Position numbers and translations under genes: made by a program | The notes under the pieces: model-generated | What the model saw: the letters and a program-made list of their open reading frames with translations, nothing else | What the model was told of the DNA's origin: nothing | Database searches by the model: none | Shown here: positions 1 through 8,367 of the stretch, one piece after another | Layout of the letters: each line of letters starts with the position of its first letter | Position numbering within the stretch: the stretch's first letter is position 1 | From: Ralstonia sp. A12 | Lineage (GTDB): Bacteria > Pseudomonadota > Gammaproteobacteria > Burkholderiales > Burkholderiaceae | Direction: 5' to 3' | Assembly (NCBI RefSeq): GCF_000801955.1 | Contig: NZ_JSZO01000011.1 | Span: forward strand, 124,001-188,000 | Length of the DNA stretch: 64,000 nt

Positions 1-500
1 GCGGTATCGCCATCCCGGATTTCTCGCCAGACGTAGACGGCGTACGCGGCAAGGAAGAGCACACCCAGCCACGGCTTGTAGGCGAACGCGACCAGCCCCA
101 GGGCGACCTTGACCACAAAGACGCCCAGGAAGGCAGCCTGGTCGCGGCTCATCCGCATGTGGTCGACTTTGACTTCTGTCGTTGGCCGTCCAAGGCGTTT
201 CCGGTTCGCGATCAATGCCAAGCCGACCACGGCATAGGCGAGGGTCGCCAGCACAAGCGGGCCGCCCATTGCTGCGCCGACACCGAGGTCCTTCTTCTCG
301 GGCGTGGAGCCGAACGCGACCGCTACAAACGTCACGGCGCTTTCAGGCAGCGCGGTGCCAAACGCGGCCAATACCGAACCCACCGCAGTGGCGCCCAGAT
401 TCAGCCGCTTGCCGCACCATTCAATGCCGTTGACGAAGTATTCGCAGGCCAGGTAGATGGCACCTGCCGACATCAGGAAAAGACCGATCGTGAGAAGCAT
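1..500 (-). CDS. Na+/Ca2+ exchanger-family membrane protein, C-terminus beyond window
   Basis: This is the first ~166 residues of a cation/Ca2+ exchanger (CaCA) family inner-membrane protein; the rest lies beyond base 1. The translation shows hydrophobic segments and the alpha-1 repeat signature FGTALPES at about residues 54-61, the ion-binding region of the family. The ATG at 498-500 gives a start close to the first membrane helix. The frame stays open upstream (TTG and GTG codons up to about base 574) and no strong ribosome site precedes the ATG, so the start is uncertain. A candidate Mn2+ riboswitch lies about 70 bases upstream on the same strand, which suggests the real substrate may be Mn2+ export. 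The family call is firm; the substrate is inferred. Confidence 0.8.
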   Translation of the reverse strand, partial: MLLTIGLFLMSAGAIYLACEYFVNGIEWCGKRLNLGATAVGSVLAAFGTALPESAVTFVAVAFGSTPEKKDLGVGAAMGGPLVLATLAYAVVGLALIANRKRLGRPTTEVKVDHMRMSRDQAAFLGVFVVKVALGLVAFAYKPWLGVLFLAAYAVYVWREIRDGDT

Positions 501-911
501 GAAATGTGAGGGGCCGGGCGACGCGATCAACCAATGGCGCAGCAACGCACGTCGCCCAGCCCTGGGGAGCACGTTGCGGCCAAAGGTCTCGCCTGGCGGT
601 TCCGCTTGCAGCGGTCGCTGTCCACACCATGAGGCATTGGCGCCTCAAGTTTGTTGATGTGGACTTCCGAGCATTGCGCCCGGAATGGCTACTCCCCAAT
701 GACAACGGGCGCGAGTCTATCACGTGGGCGACAGGCGTTCTACCGGCCATTTACGTGGCGTAATACCGTCGTCACCCTCACTGTAGGCAGCTGATGCGCC
801 CGTGCCACAACGGCATTCCGACGAGAGCCGAAGCGACGCCCTGGCATTCTGGCGATGGCCAGCATCGACATGGCGCAGTTTGGCGACGTGTTGTTGTCGT
901 CCTGACTGCAC
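501..911. other. Intergenic leader region (411 bases)
   Basis: No credible gene lies here; the short open frames on both strands have no family resemblance. Bases about 572-712 hold the candidate riboswitch. Bases 501-571 link it to the exchanger start. Bases 713-911 should carry the exchanger promoter and the 3' flank of the lysR-type gene, but I see no confident -35/-10 pair or terminator there. Confidence 0.6.
572..712 (-). ncRNA. Candidate yybP-ykoY (Mn2+-sensing) riboswitch
   Basis: Read on the minus strand, the leader contains GGGGAGTAGC (697-688) and, about 95 bases later, GGCGAGACCTTTGG (594-581). These match the two conserved halves of the yybP-ykoY aptamer (GGGGAGUAGC ... GCAAGACCUUU). 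Between them are a CATCAAC element and two hairpin-forming arms (TCCACA/TGTGGA and GAGGC/GCCTC). CGTTG upstream and CAACG downstream can close the outer helix. Just after the aptamer, GCTCCCCAG (573-565) can pair with the 5' aptamer strand TTGGGGAG, a plausible switching partner. It precedes a cation-exchanger gene on the same strand, as expected for a Mn2+ efflux switch. It was recognised by eye, with no covariance-model score. Confidence 0.7.
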
Positions 912-1769
912 TCAGTCTGTGCGCCCAGCACGCAGGTCGCTCTTGCGGATGAGTTGCAGCAGCGTTTCCGCAGGCTTGGTCAGGCGCCGTGCCGACAGCG
1001 TGATGAACTCGATGGCCGGCAGGGGAGGCAACGCATCGCCGTTGACGGGCGGCACCAGTCCACCGCCGGCCAGGTCTTGCGCGCGCACCGTAATCCCCAG
1101 TCCGCCGCGTGCTGCGGCAATACAACCGGAATGGCTGCTGCTGGTGCAGACCACGCGCCAGAGCCAACCGGCTGCGGCCAGCGTGTCCAGCACCACCGAG
1201 CGGGTCACACTCGGCTCATTGACCAGGATGAGCGGCAGCGGCTGGTCCACGTCCACCACGGTGCCGGGTCGCGCCAGCCATTCGAGCTGCCCTCGGAATA
1301 GCGGCACCCCACGCCGCCCGCCTTCGCGGCGCTTGCCGATGATCAGGTCGAGCGAGCCGTCTTCGATGCCCTCGTAGAGCTTGCTGGTCATCCCCATCGT
1401 GATCTCGAGTTCGACATCGGGATGCGTCGCCCGGAACGCCGCCAGCAGATTGGGCAGTGGCCCTTGGGCCAGGTCTTCCGATGTCCCCAGCCGAACGCGC
1501 CCCTGCAGCCGCGGTGCGCTGAACTGCAGTTCGGCGCGCGCCAGTGATTCGAGGATCAACCGTGCGTGCACGAGCAACGCCTCGCCATCGGGCGTGAGCG
1601 ACAGGGAGTGGGTGTCTCGTACGAACAGCCGCCGGCTCACGCTCTGTTCCAGGCGGCGGATGTGATCGCTGACCGACGATTGCGACAAGCCAAGCTGGCG
1701 CCCGGCATCGGTAAAGCTGCGCGCCGCGGCCACGGTGGCGAAGGTCTGGATCCAAACGGGATTGAGCAT
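912..1769 (-). CDS. LysR-family transcriptional regulator
   Basis: A 285-residue LysR-type regulator of normal length. The N-terminal winged helix-turn-helix covers about residues 3-62 (AARSFTDAGRQLGLSQSSVS), followed by the periplasmic-binding-protein-like effector domain from about residue 90. It is divergent from the MdtD-type exporter at 1894. A TCGGA-N3-TCCGA dyad that fits the T-N11-A rule sits only 12 bases upstream of its start codon. The usual LysR arrangement predicts autoregulation and control of the exporter. The effector is unknown. Confidence 0.9.
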   Translation of the reverse strand: MLNPVWIQTFATVAAARSFTDAGRQLGLSQSSVSDHIRRLEQSVSRRLFVRDTHSLSLTPDGEALLVHARLILESLARAELQFSAPRLQGRVRLGTSEDLAQGPLPNLLAAFRATHPDVELEITMGMTSKLYEGIEDGSLDLIIGKRREGGRRGVPLFRGQLEWLARPGTVVDVDQPLPLILVNEPSVTRSVVLDTLAAAGWLWRVVCTSSSHSGCIAAARGGLGITVRAQDLAGGGLVPPVNGDALPPLPAIEFITLSARRLTKPAETLLQLIRKSDLRAGRTD

Positions 1770-1780
1770 GCGGCATTGTC

Positions 1781-1795
1781 ATCGGAGATTCCGAT
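1781..1795. promoter_or_regulatory. LysR-type operator dyad
   Basis: ATCGGA-GAT-TCCGAT is a perfect inverted repeat (6-base arms, 3-base centre) that satisfies T-N11-A. It lies between the divergent lysR-type gene (start 1769) and the exporter (start 1894), so it is the best candidate for the regulator's recognition site. Confidence 0.6.
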
Positions 1796-1856
1796 TACAG
1801 TCAACGACTCTAGAGGGGTTCCCGATTGGTCAACCATGCGTAGCATTGCGGGTGGA

Positions 1857-1876
1857 TGTCCGGAGCTTTCCGGACA
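1857..1876. promoter_or_regulatory. Perfect 8-base dyad just upstream of the exporter start
   Basis: TGTCCGGA-GCTT-TCCGGACA is a perfect inverted repeat ending 17 bases before the ATG at 1894. It could be a second operator or an RNA hairpin next to the ribosome-binding region. It shares TCCGGA-type half-sites with the dyad at 1781, which favours a protein-binding role. Function is inferred. Confidence 0.5.
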
Positions 1877-1893
1877 GGCATTCCAGGATTCAC

Positions 1894-3306
1894 ATGCAGA
1901 CCGCTTCAACCTCCGCTGCCTCGCAAGACACCTCGCAGAAGGCCATGCTGTGGATCGTCTTTGCCGGCTTCTTCATGCAGGCGCTGGACACGACGATCGT
2001 CAATACCGCGCTGCCCTCGATGGCGCGCAGCCTGGGCGAAAAGCCGCTCGATCTGAAATCGGTGGTGGTGGCCTACACGCTCACCATGGCGCTGCTGACG
2101 CCGGCGTCGGGTTGGCTGGCCGACAAGTTCGGCACGCGGCGCGTCTATTTCAGCGCCATCCTGATCTTTGTGATCGGCTCGGTGTTCTGCGCTACGGCAC
2201 ATACGCTGCCGCAACTGGTCATCGCCCGCGTTCTGCAGGGTGTTGGCGGGTCCATGCTGCTGCCGGTGGGGCGGCTGGCGGTGTTGCGCAATATCCCGGG
2301 CGAGCAGTACATCGCGGCGCTGGCGTTCGTGTCGGTGGCTGGGCAGGTTGGCCCGCTCGTGGGGCCGGCCCTGGGCGGGTGGCTTGTGCAGGACGCCTCG
2401 TGGCACTGGATTTTCCTGATCAACGTGCCGGTGGGCCTAGTGGGGTTGTTTGCTGTGCGGCGCTATCTTCCGCAGGACGCGTCGAGCGCGGTGGCGCCAT
2501 TCGACTGGATCGGTTGCGGTCTGCTGTCGATGTGCATGGTGACTTTTTCGCTGGCGCTCGAAAACGGCGCGAACAGCCCGTGGAGTGCGCTGCTCATCGC
2601 TGTCAGCCTTGTCAGCGCGTTGCTGTATATCCCGCATGCAAGGCGGCGGGTTGCGCCGTTGTTCCGACTGACGCTGTTCCGCGAACCGAATTTCAGCGTT
2701 GGCCTGGTCGGCAACCTTTTCTGCCGGATTGGTTCGGGCGCGGTGCCATTCCTGCTACCGCTGCTGTTCCAGTTGCAGTTGGGCTACTCGCCGTTTCGCT
2801 CGGGGTTGCTGCTGTTGCCGATCGCCATTGCGGGCATGCTTGCCAAGCGCTGGGTCGTGCCCCTCGTGAACCGGTTCGGCTACGACGGTTTCCTGCTGAT
2901 CAACACGTGGATCGTCGGCCTATCCATTGCATCGTTTGCCGCCATGTCGCCGGGCTGGCCGCTGGTACTGTCGATCCTGCAGCTGTCGATTTTCGGCTGC
3001 GCGAATTCGATGCAGTTCGCGGCCATGAACAGCATCACGCTCAAGGGCCTGTCGCATGAGGACGCCGGCAGCGGCAACAGCCTGTTCTCGATGGTGCAGA
3101 TGCTGGCGATCGGCCTGGGTGTGACGATTGGCGGTGGGCTTGTCAGCCTGTTCTCGGTCAGGCTCGGTATGGCCGGCCCGGCCTATCAGTTCGCGTTTCT
3201 CACCATGGGCCTGGTGACCGTGGTGTCTGCGCTGATTTTCCGTCGGTTGGATGCGAAGCCGTTCAATCCGGCGCGTGTCGAGCCAGCGGCCGCACGGGCA
3301 CGGTAG
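1894..3306 (+). CDS. MFS drug exporter, EmrB/QacA (DHA2) family, MdtD-like
   Basis: A 470-residue proton-coupled multidrug exporter of the inner membrane, the usual length for MdtD. The signature [14 protein letters not shown] lies in the first membrane helix (about residues 29-42). The A-type motif GWLADKFGTRR lies between helices 2 and 3, and the motif-C-like segment VGPLVGPALGGWL in helix 5. The ATG at 1894 was preferred over in-frame codons from 1735 because the upstream residues do not resemble the family and overlap the divergent regulator. A paralogue of the same subfamily sits at 60425. It is probably controlled by the divergent LysR protein. Substrate is unknown. Confidence 0.88.
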   Translation: MQTASTSAASQDTSQKAMLWIVFAGFFMQALDTTIVNTALPSMARSLGEKPLDLKSVVVAYTLTMALLTPASGWLADKFGTRRVYFSAILIFVIGSVFCATAHTLPQLVIARVLQGVGGSMLLPVGRLAVLRNIPGEQYIAALAFVSVAGQVGPLVGPALGGWLVQDASWHWIFLINVPVGLVGLFAVRRYLPQDASSAVAPFDWIGCGLLSMCMVTFSLALENGANSPWSALLIAVSLVSALLYIPHARRRVAPLFRLTLFREPNFSVGLVGNLFCRIGSGAVPFLLPLLFQLQLGYSPFRSGLLLLPIAIAGMLAKRWVVPLVNRFGYDGFLLINTWIVGLSIASFAAMSPGWPLVLSILQLSIFGCANSMQFAAMNSITLKGLSHEDAGSGNSLFSMVQMLAIGLGVTIGGGLVSLFSVRLGMAGPAYQFAFLTMGLVTVVSALIFRRLDAKPFNPARVEPAAARAR

Positions 3307-3330
3307 CGCGGCGCTGGTGGCGACTGGTCT

Positions 3331-4683
3331 TCAACGAGGGCAGTCCCCCGCTTGTGCCGCCGGGTTCTTCTGCAGCAGCAGTTGCGCAACGTCCGGATGC
3401 CCATAGCAGCGCGCGTAGGCAAGTGCGGTCAAGCCCGACGGGGATTTGGCGTTGGGATCTGCGCCCGCATCCAGAAGCCGTCTCGTCAACGGCAAGTCGC
3501 CATAGACGGCGGCGCGGACCAGCAAACTGTATCCCCGGGCATCCCGTGTGGTGACGTCAACAAGACGGCTCGGCGGCGACATCGCGTTCAACTGATCGTT
3601 GAAGCGCTTGAGCTGAACTTCGGGAATGGCATCCAACGCTTGAAACAGCACGGTTTTCATACGCTGGTTCACTTCGTCAGGAATCAGCGGCTGCGGCGAG
3701 ATACCAAGCATCATCTCCAGCGCACGGGTATCGCCCTTGACGGCAATCTGGGCGCTACTCATGAGCGGAGACGTCCAGACGCCTGTCGAGTGACGCTCGA
3801 CCGGAAGCGCGTAGCGGCGTTGAATCAAGGATTCGAGGATGTCCAGGCGACCGGCATGGATTGCGGCATCCCAGACCGCCATCTCGGGCGGGGCGGGTTC
3901 ATGCATGTCCAGCAAGGTCTTTACGACGTCAATGGGCGCGCGCTTGCGAATGGCAGCCGTGATATCCGCGCTCCTGAGCGGATAGCTCACACCCGGGTCC
4001 CGTTGCCAGGCGTCGCGGCTTGGCGTGAATTGGTCGAACTTGGCCTTGAGCCGTTGCAGGGCTTCTGTTCGTTGCGGCTCTGGCAGGTCAGCGATCCCTG
4101 ACCAAAGCGTCGACAGGTTAGCCGTTTGCTCCGCGGGCGCCTTGTCGAGCAGGCGATCGAGGAAGATGCGAGCCACCTGTGCCGTATCTTCTGGCGTGGC
4201 GCGTCCACTGCTGAGTATTTGCAGGAAGCGCCCGACATCTCCCCAGGCGTACCGCCCGTCTTGCGTTGGTGTGGCGCCATCGTCAAGCAGCGACTCGATC
4301 CCGCGCAACACGGGCTTCATATGCAGTTGGTTTGGCGCCAGGTTGATAAAGAAGGCCAGGCGTTTGTTGTTCAGCGCTGCGCGATCTTCCGGACGCGCAC
4401 CATCACGGAACGCGAGCCAGTCACCCTGCCGAAGGTTTTCAGTGGCGATCTTCCCCAGCGTGTACACGGTATGCGGGCACTTCCCGGAGGGTTGAATCGG
4501 TTCGCCCAATGCGCGCAGGCGTTGCATATCACCATCAATGACTGCCTCACATTGCTTTTCAGATGCCGTTTCCGGTTCTGCTGCACTCGCCGCCATTGCT
4601 AGCGTTGCACCTCCAAACACCACGTTCAATATCACAGACAGCCGAACCGCGTGGTGCAAGCGTGCAGATGAGAATGGGGTCAC
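3331..4683 (-). CDS. Exported ankyrin-repeat protein
   Basis: A 450-residue protein with a hydrophobic N-terminal stretch ending in ASA (about residues 12-35), consistent with a signal peptide. Only the C-terminal part is recognisable: two ankyrin-type repeats (about residues 382-445), with RAAVYGDLPLTRRLLDAGADPNA followed by a TALAYARCYGHPDVAQLLL-like repeat. The central 300 residues match nothing I recognise. Ankyrin repeats mediate protein-protein contacts, so a periplasmic partner-binding role is plausible. It lies downstream of the HU terminator on the same strand and appears to be its own unit. Confidence 0.75.
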   Translation of the reverse strand: MTPFSSARLHHAVRLSVILNVVFGGATLAMAASAAEPETASEKQCEAVIDGDMQRLRALGEPIQPSGKCPHTVYTLGKIATENLRQGDWLAFRDGARPEDRAALNNKRLAFFINLAPNQLHMKPVLRGIESLLDDGATPTQDGRYAWGDVGRFLQILSSGRATPEDTAQVARIFLDRLLDKAPAEQTANLSTLWSGIADLPEPQRTEALQRLKAKFDQFTPSRDAWQRDPGVSYPLRSADITAAIRKRAPIDVVKTLLDMHEPAPPEMAVWDAAIHAGRLDILESLIQRRYALPVERHSTGVWTSPLMSSAQIAVKGDTRALEMMLGISPQPLIPDEVNQRMKTVLFQALDAIPEVQLKRFNDQLNAMSPPSRLVDVTTRDARGYSLLVRAAVYGDLPLTRRLLDAGADPNAKSPSGLTALAYARCYGHPDVAQLLLQKNPAAQAGDCPR

Positions 4684-4770
4684 TTAAACAATCCTCGACG
4701 GGTGGAGATAGCGTGCCGTTTAGCCGGGTGAGTGTATGACAGGGTTTGCACGCTTCAACTCAGCATAAAA

Positions 4771-4795
4771 AAAGGGGGCCGAAGCCCCCTTTTTC
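4771..4795 (-). terminator. Rho-independent terminator of the HU gene (probably bidirectional)
   Basis: GGGGGC-4 bases-GCCCCC is flanked by A and T tracts. Read on the minus strand it is GGGGGC-TTCG-GCCCCC followed by seven Ts, 13 bases past the HU stop codon. A stable TTCG tetraloop and long U tract make this a textbook intrinsic terminator. The T tract on the other strand could also stop plus-strand transcripts. Confidence 0.92.
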
Positions 4796-4808
4796 TTGTT
4801 GCGGCGTA

Positions 4809-5219
4809 TTACCCGTTCAGGGCTGCGTCCTTGACCTTTTTCAGGGCACGGACTTTCACACGCACCGTTGCCGGCTTTGCTTCGAACCACTGCTCCAAAC
4901 CGGTGAAGGGGTTCTTGCCAAAGCGGCGCTTGGTTGCGGGAACCTTCACAGACGTCACCTTGAAGAGGCCCGGCAGCGTGAACTCGCCGGCACCCTTCTT
5001 GTGCAGTGCGCCTGTGATGGTGTTTTCCAGGTGGAGAAGAACGGCCTTCACGGCTTTGGCATCAACCTGCGCCTGTTCGGCAAGATGGCTCACCAGGCTC
5101 GACTTGGTGAACGTGTCTTTCAACGGCTTGACGGACACAGCGGTCGCGGCAGACTTCTTTGCCGGCGCGGCCTTCTTCGGTGCTGCCTTTTTTGCTGCTG
5201 TTTTAGCTTTGGTTGCCAT
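4809..5219 (-). CDS. HU/IHF-family DNA-binding protein with Lys/Ala-rich N-terminal tail
   Basis: A 136-residue nucleoid protein. Residues 1-35 form a histone-H1-like tail rich in AKKA/PKKA units (TAAKKAAPKKAAPAKKSA). The rest is an HU fold, with the DNA-clamping beta arm around the RFGKNP motif near residue 100. HU itself is about 90 residues, so the tail is an addition, as in some Bordetella and other betaproteobacterial proteins. The ATG at 5217-5219 gives the tailed form; an in-frame upstream ATG at 5288 adds residues unlike the family. It is monocistronic, closed by the terminator at 4771-4795. Confidence 0.9.
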   Translation of the reverse strand: MATKAKTAAKKAAPKKAAPAKKSAATAVSVKPLKDTFTKSSLVSHLAEQAQVDAKAVKAVLLHLENTITGALHKKGAGEFTLPGLFKVTSVKVPATKRRFGKNPFTGLEQWFEAKPATVRVKVRALKKVKDAALNG

Positions 5220-5547
5220 GGGAGTATTCGGAAGTAGGTGAATGGGCCAGCAAGAGTTGAGCGTATCGCACAGCGCGACACGCTGCAAGAAAGGATAGCA
5301 AAACTCGCGCTGATCGCATGCAGAAATCAGCCGTCAGGGGCGCATTTTGGCTGATCGCACGGGTGACTCCTCAAGGTTTCCATCATCTGGTGAGTACGTT
5401 CGTTGAGCGTTGCCGTCGTTGTGTGCATGGCCCGCACCGACACTTTGACCGAGACCGAACCGTTCCTTCTGGGGAAACACCCCGGCCCCGGCTACGCTCC
5501 TCAGACATTGCACGTCAGCCGATGACCGTCAGCGGAAGGGGATTCAG
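5220..5547. other. Divergent intergenic region between HU and the EamA transporter (328 bases)
   Basis: No gene is supported here. The region holds a repeated 10-mer GCTGATCGCA (5309-5318 and 5350-5359, spaced 41 bases start to start) and an inverted repeat ATCAGCC (5326-5332)/GGCTGAT (5349-5355). The promoter of the HU gene should be here, but I see no hexamers good enough to call. Confidence 0.5.
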
Positions 5548-6465
5548 GTGCCAAAGACCGACACATCTGCAACCAGCAACCTGGCCGGGTTGGTGTTGCT
5601 TCTCGTCCTATCCAGCTTGTGGGGCGCGTCTTACACCTTCATCCGGATGGGCGTGGAGACCATTCCGCCGCTGACCTTCATTGCCGCAAGAACGCTGATC
5701 GCAGGCCTGCTGCTGTTGCTTTGGATGCAGGGCCGTCGCATTCCAATGCCCAGCGAACGGGCCGTCTGGATGCGTTTTGGCGTGCAGGCGCTGCTCAACA
5801 GCGTGGTGCCGTTCACGCTCATCGCATGGGCGGAGCGCTCGGTGGGGGCGGGGCTGGCCACCATCCTGAACTCAACGTCGCCGGTCATGGTGTTTCTGGG
5901 TACGGCGCTGATCACCCGACACGAGCCGGTGTCTGTGCGCAAGCTCGTTGGCGTGATCGCGGGGTTGATTGGAACGTGTATGGTGATCGGCCCGAGCGCC
6001 ATCGATGGGCTGGGCGACCAGCTCATTCCGCAGTTGGCGATCGTGGCGGCGACGGCATGCTATGCCGGCGCCGCAATCTACGGCCGATCCTTCAAGGGCT
6101 TGAATCCCGCTGCCCCTGCCGCCGGGTCGTTGATTGTCGGCGCACTGCTGCTGACCCCTGTCAGCCTGGTGGTCGATCGGCCGTGGGAAGTCCATCCTTC
6201 TACACGCTCGTTGACGGCGTTGTTGGCACTGGCGGTGTTCTCGACGGCCCTGGCGTTCGTCATCTACTTTCGGCTCATTCAAGTGCTGGGGGCGATCGGC
6301 ACCACGGCGCAGGCCTATCTGCGTGTTCCGATTGGTGTTGGGATCAGCGTTGCGTTCCTGGGCGAGTCGCTGGCACCTTCGGCCTGGTTGGGGCTGGGGT
6401 GTGTCGTTGTTGGCGTTGCCGCGATGTCGATACCCGCGCGCCTCACGCGAGCGCAGCGGGCGTAG
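5548..6465 (+). CDS. DMT-superfamily (EamA) transporter
   Basis: A 305-residue inner-membrane protein with two EamA repeats and ten predicted helices, the standard length. The first repeat begins SSLWGASYTFIRMG (about residues 20-33). The second contains YFRLIQVLGAIGTTAQAYLRVP (about residues 237-258), typical of the family's C-terminal half. Members export amino acids, metabolites or drugs; the substrate cannot be assigned. The start is a GTG with a purine-rich AGCGGAAGGGG stretch upstream. The next gene is convergent. Confidence 0.85.
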   Translation: MPKTDTSATSNLAGLVLLLVLSSLWGASYTFIRMGVETIPPLTFIAARTLIAGLLLLLWMQGRRIPMPSERAVWMRFGVQALLNSVVPFTLIAWAERSVGAGLATILNSTSPVMVFLGTALITRHEPVSVRKLVGVIAGLIGTCMVIGPSAIDGLGDQLIPQLAIVAATACYAGAAIYGRSFKGLNPAAPAAGSLIVGALLLTPVSLVVDRPWEVHPSTRSLTALLALAVFSTALAFVIYFRLIQVLGAIGTTAQAYLRVPIGVGISVAFLGESLAPSAWLGLGCVVVGVAAMSIPARLTRAQRA

Positions 6466-6484
6466 GTTGCACGTCCGCAGGCCA

Positions 6485-7291
6485 TCACATCGGCAGGCAG
6501 CTTGGCCGTTCGGTATGGCCAAGTTCCAGCGTTTCGCCATCGGCGGGAATGCGCAGCCGCGTTGCGACGCCGGCTTCCCTGGCGGCGCGCCTGAGGTCGT
6601 CACGCGTCACGGGGCAATGGCTCAGTGCTTCAAGGTGATTCGCCACGACGATGCTGGGCGCCTGGCGCGTGAATTCGATGACCTCGTCGATGCCCATGAT
6701 GATCTCGCCGCCGAGATCGAAGCGTGCGCCGCCTGCTGGCACGACACACACGTCTGGACGGCGCCGCGCAACGAAGTCCGTGACGGTGGGCGTCAGTACC
6801 GTGTCGCCAGTCAAGTAGAGCGAGGGCTCGCCGGGCGCTTCGATCAGGTAGCCGACGCCATGCTCCATCAGCCGGCCCACCAGCCCGCGACCGTGTGTGC
6901 AGCGTACGGTGCGTATCGTGCCGCCCAGGAACGGGCCAGGTTGCGCGTGCTCACGGTGCAGCGGCTGCACGTTCAGGCCGCGCTGGGTCAGATGCTCGGC
7001 ATCATGCGGCGTGCAGATGACGGGAATCTGCCGCTCACGCAGCCACCGTTTCGCGGCGCGGTCCAGGTGGTCGAAATGACCGCGCTGGCAGTGGGTAATC
7101 AGGCAATGCGTGACGGATTCCAGCGCCGGCCAGGCAACGTCAGGAAGCTCGACCAGCGGATTGCGTTGCCGCGCGCCGGACAGCCGCAGCGGCGGCAGCG
7201 CGTGTCTGGGCGCCAGCATGGGATCGACCAGGATGCGGTTGGCGCCGATCTCCACGATGAGGGTGGCATTGCGTAGCTGTTGGATTTTCAT
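6485..7291 (-). CDS. Metallo-beta-lactamase-fold hydrolase, UlaG-like
   Basis: About 268 residues. The N-terminus (LRNATLIVEIGANRILVDPM) and THCQRGHFDHLD metal motif (about residues 65-76) place it with UlaG/YtnP-like metal-dependent hydrolases. The spacing departs slightly from canonical HxHxDH. A second ligand region follows at CTHGRGL and LTGDTV. An ATG two codons further upstream (7297) is also possible. It is divergent from a GlxA-type regulator with a symmetric dyad between them, so they may form a regulator-target pair. Substrate unknown. Confidence 0.82.
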   Translation of the reverse strand: MKIQQLRNATLIVEIGANRILVDPMLAPRHALPPLRLSGARQRNPLVELPDVAWPALESVTHCLITHCQRGHFDHLDRAAKRWLRERQIPVICTPHDAEHLTQRGLNVQPLHREHAQPGPFLGGTIRTVRCTHGRGLVGRLMEHGVGYLIEAPGEPSLYLTGDTVLTPTVTDFVARRRPDVCVVPAGGARFDLGGEIIMGIDEVIEFTRQAPSIVVANHLEALSHCPVTRDDLRRAAREAGVATRLRIPADGETLELGHTERPSCLPM

Positions 7292-7337
7292 GAACACGTC
7301 TCCCCGGATACGCGTTCATTGTGTCGAGGTTCATCGG

Positions 7338-7352
7338 CTGCCAGAATGGCAG
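7338..7352. promoter_or_regulatory. Operator-like dyad between divergent hydrolase and GlxA-type regulator
   Basis: CTGCCA-GAA-TGGCAG is a perfect inverted repeat in the 90-base gap between the divergent genes. An offset outer pair, TGTGTC (7320-7325) and GACACA (7358-7363), brackets it. The position suits a site bound by the AraC-type protein encoded at 7382. Inferred. Confidence 0.5.
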
Positions 7353-7381
7353 GATTAGACACATTTGATTCATTTTTCGCC

Positions 7382-8353
7382 ATGCCTAAACCGCTCCGGA
7401 TTGGCCTGCTGCTTTACCCGCATTGCATGCCGGCAGGCGTGCTGGCGTTCGCCGATCTGCTCCACGCGGCCAACCGCCGCGCAGGGCGGGTGATTTTCGA
7501 GCCACGCTATGTCTCGCTGCAACCTGCTGAGGTCGTTTGCGGCCAGGGGCTCTCTCTGCAAGTCAGGCATGCGTTGGATGCGCAGGCGCTCGACGCTGTC
7601 TTGGTGCCTGGCTTCTGGGCAGAGTCGGCCGCGCAGATCGAAGCGGTGCTGGGCGCCAATATGGCGTTGATCCAGGCATTGGCAGCGTTTGACCGAAGCA
7701 AGCGGCTCTGGGGGTATTGCACTGGCGTGTGCCTGCTGGCCGCCAGCGGCAAGCTGAACGGCCAACCGGCCACCGTGACATGGTGGGCGGCAGACGCCAT
7801 GCAACGGCACTACGGCAAGGTCCGCTGGCAGGCCGAGCGAAGCTGCATCGTCAACGCACGCACGGCAACGGCTTCCGGCGTGAGCGGCTATCTCCCCATC
7901 GCCCAGGCGCTCATCGAGCAGCACGTAAGCGCGGAAGCCTTGCACGATCTCGTCAAGCTGATGGTCCTGCCGCGCCCTGCGCAGACACACGAGGCGTTCC
8001 AGTCGATGAGCTTGATTGAGCAGGGCAGCCCGATGCTGCGCCGGCTGCACGCGCTGGTGGGGCAGCTTCCGGCGGAGTCCATCACCGTAACGAGCCTTGC
8101 CGATGCGCTTGGCATGTCTGCGCGCACCTTGGCGCGGAAGGTCGTCAGCGAGACGGGGGTACCGGTCGCCGAGTATGCGCGCCGGGTGAAGTTGAATCAG
8201 GTCAGCGAGCGTCTTGTGTTGACGTCGGTGCCGGTCGGCACCATCAGTGCGGACCTTGGGTTCAGCAGTGATTCGAACATGCGGCGCATGTTCAAGGTGC
8301 TGACGTCGATGACGCCCGTCGAGTACCGCAGGAAGTATTCGCGGCAATCGTGA
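7382..8353 (+). CDS. GlxA-family transcriptional regulator (DJ-1/PfpI domain plus AraC DNA-binding domain)
   Basis: A 323-residue protein with an N-terminal class I glutamine-amidotransferase-like domain (about residues 4-175) and a C-terminal AraC/XylS double helix-turn-helix (about residues 222-320; LADALGMSARTLARK and SADLGFSSDSNMRRMFK). The nucleophile-elbow position reads GYCTGVCLLA, so the cysteine is retained, although in this family the domain generally senses rather than catalyses. The ATG at 7382 starts at the conserved IGLLLYPH strand. The divergent metallo-hydrolase is the likely target. Confidence 0.9.
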   Translation: MPKPLRIGLLLYPHCMPAGVLAFADLLHAANRRAGRVIFEPRYVSLQPAEVVCGQGLSLQVRHALDAQALDAVLVPGFWAESAAQIEAVLGANMALIQALAAFDRSKRLWGYCTGVCLLAASGKLNGQPATVTWWAADAMQRHYGKVRWQAERSCIVNARTATASGVSGYLPIAQALIEQHVSAEALHDLVKLMVLPRPAQTHEAFQSMSLIEQGSPMLRRLHALVGQLPAESITVTSLADALGMSARTLARKVVSETGVPVAEYARRVKLNQVSERLVLTSVPVGTISADLGFSSDSNMRRMFKVLTSMTPVEYRRKYSRQS

Positions 8354-8367
8354 TCTGGCCTGACGTT

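Noticed and set aside
1566-3059. A 497-codon plus-strand frame overlapping the LysR gene and the exporter
   Set aside because: It is an alternate frame of the exporter; only the frame starting at 1894 shows membrane helices and MFS motifs.
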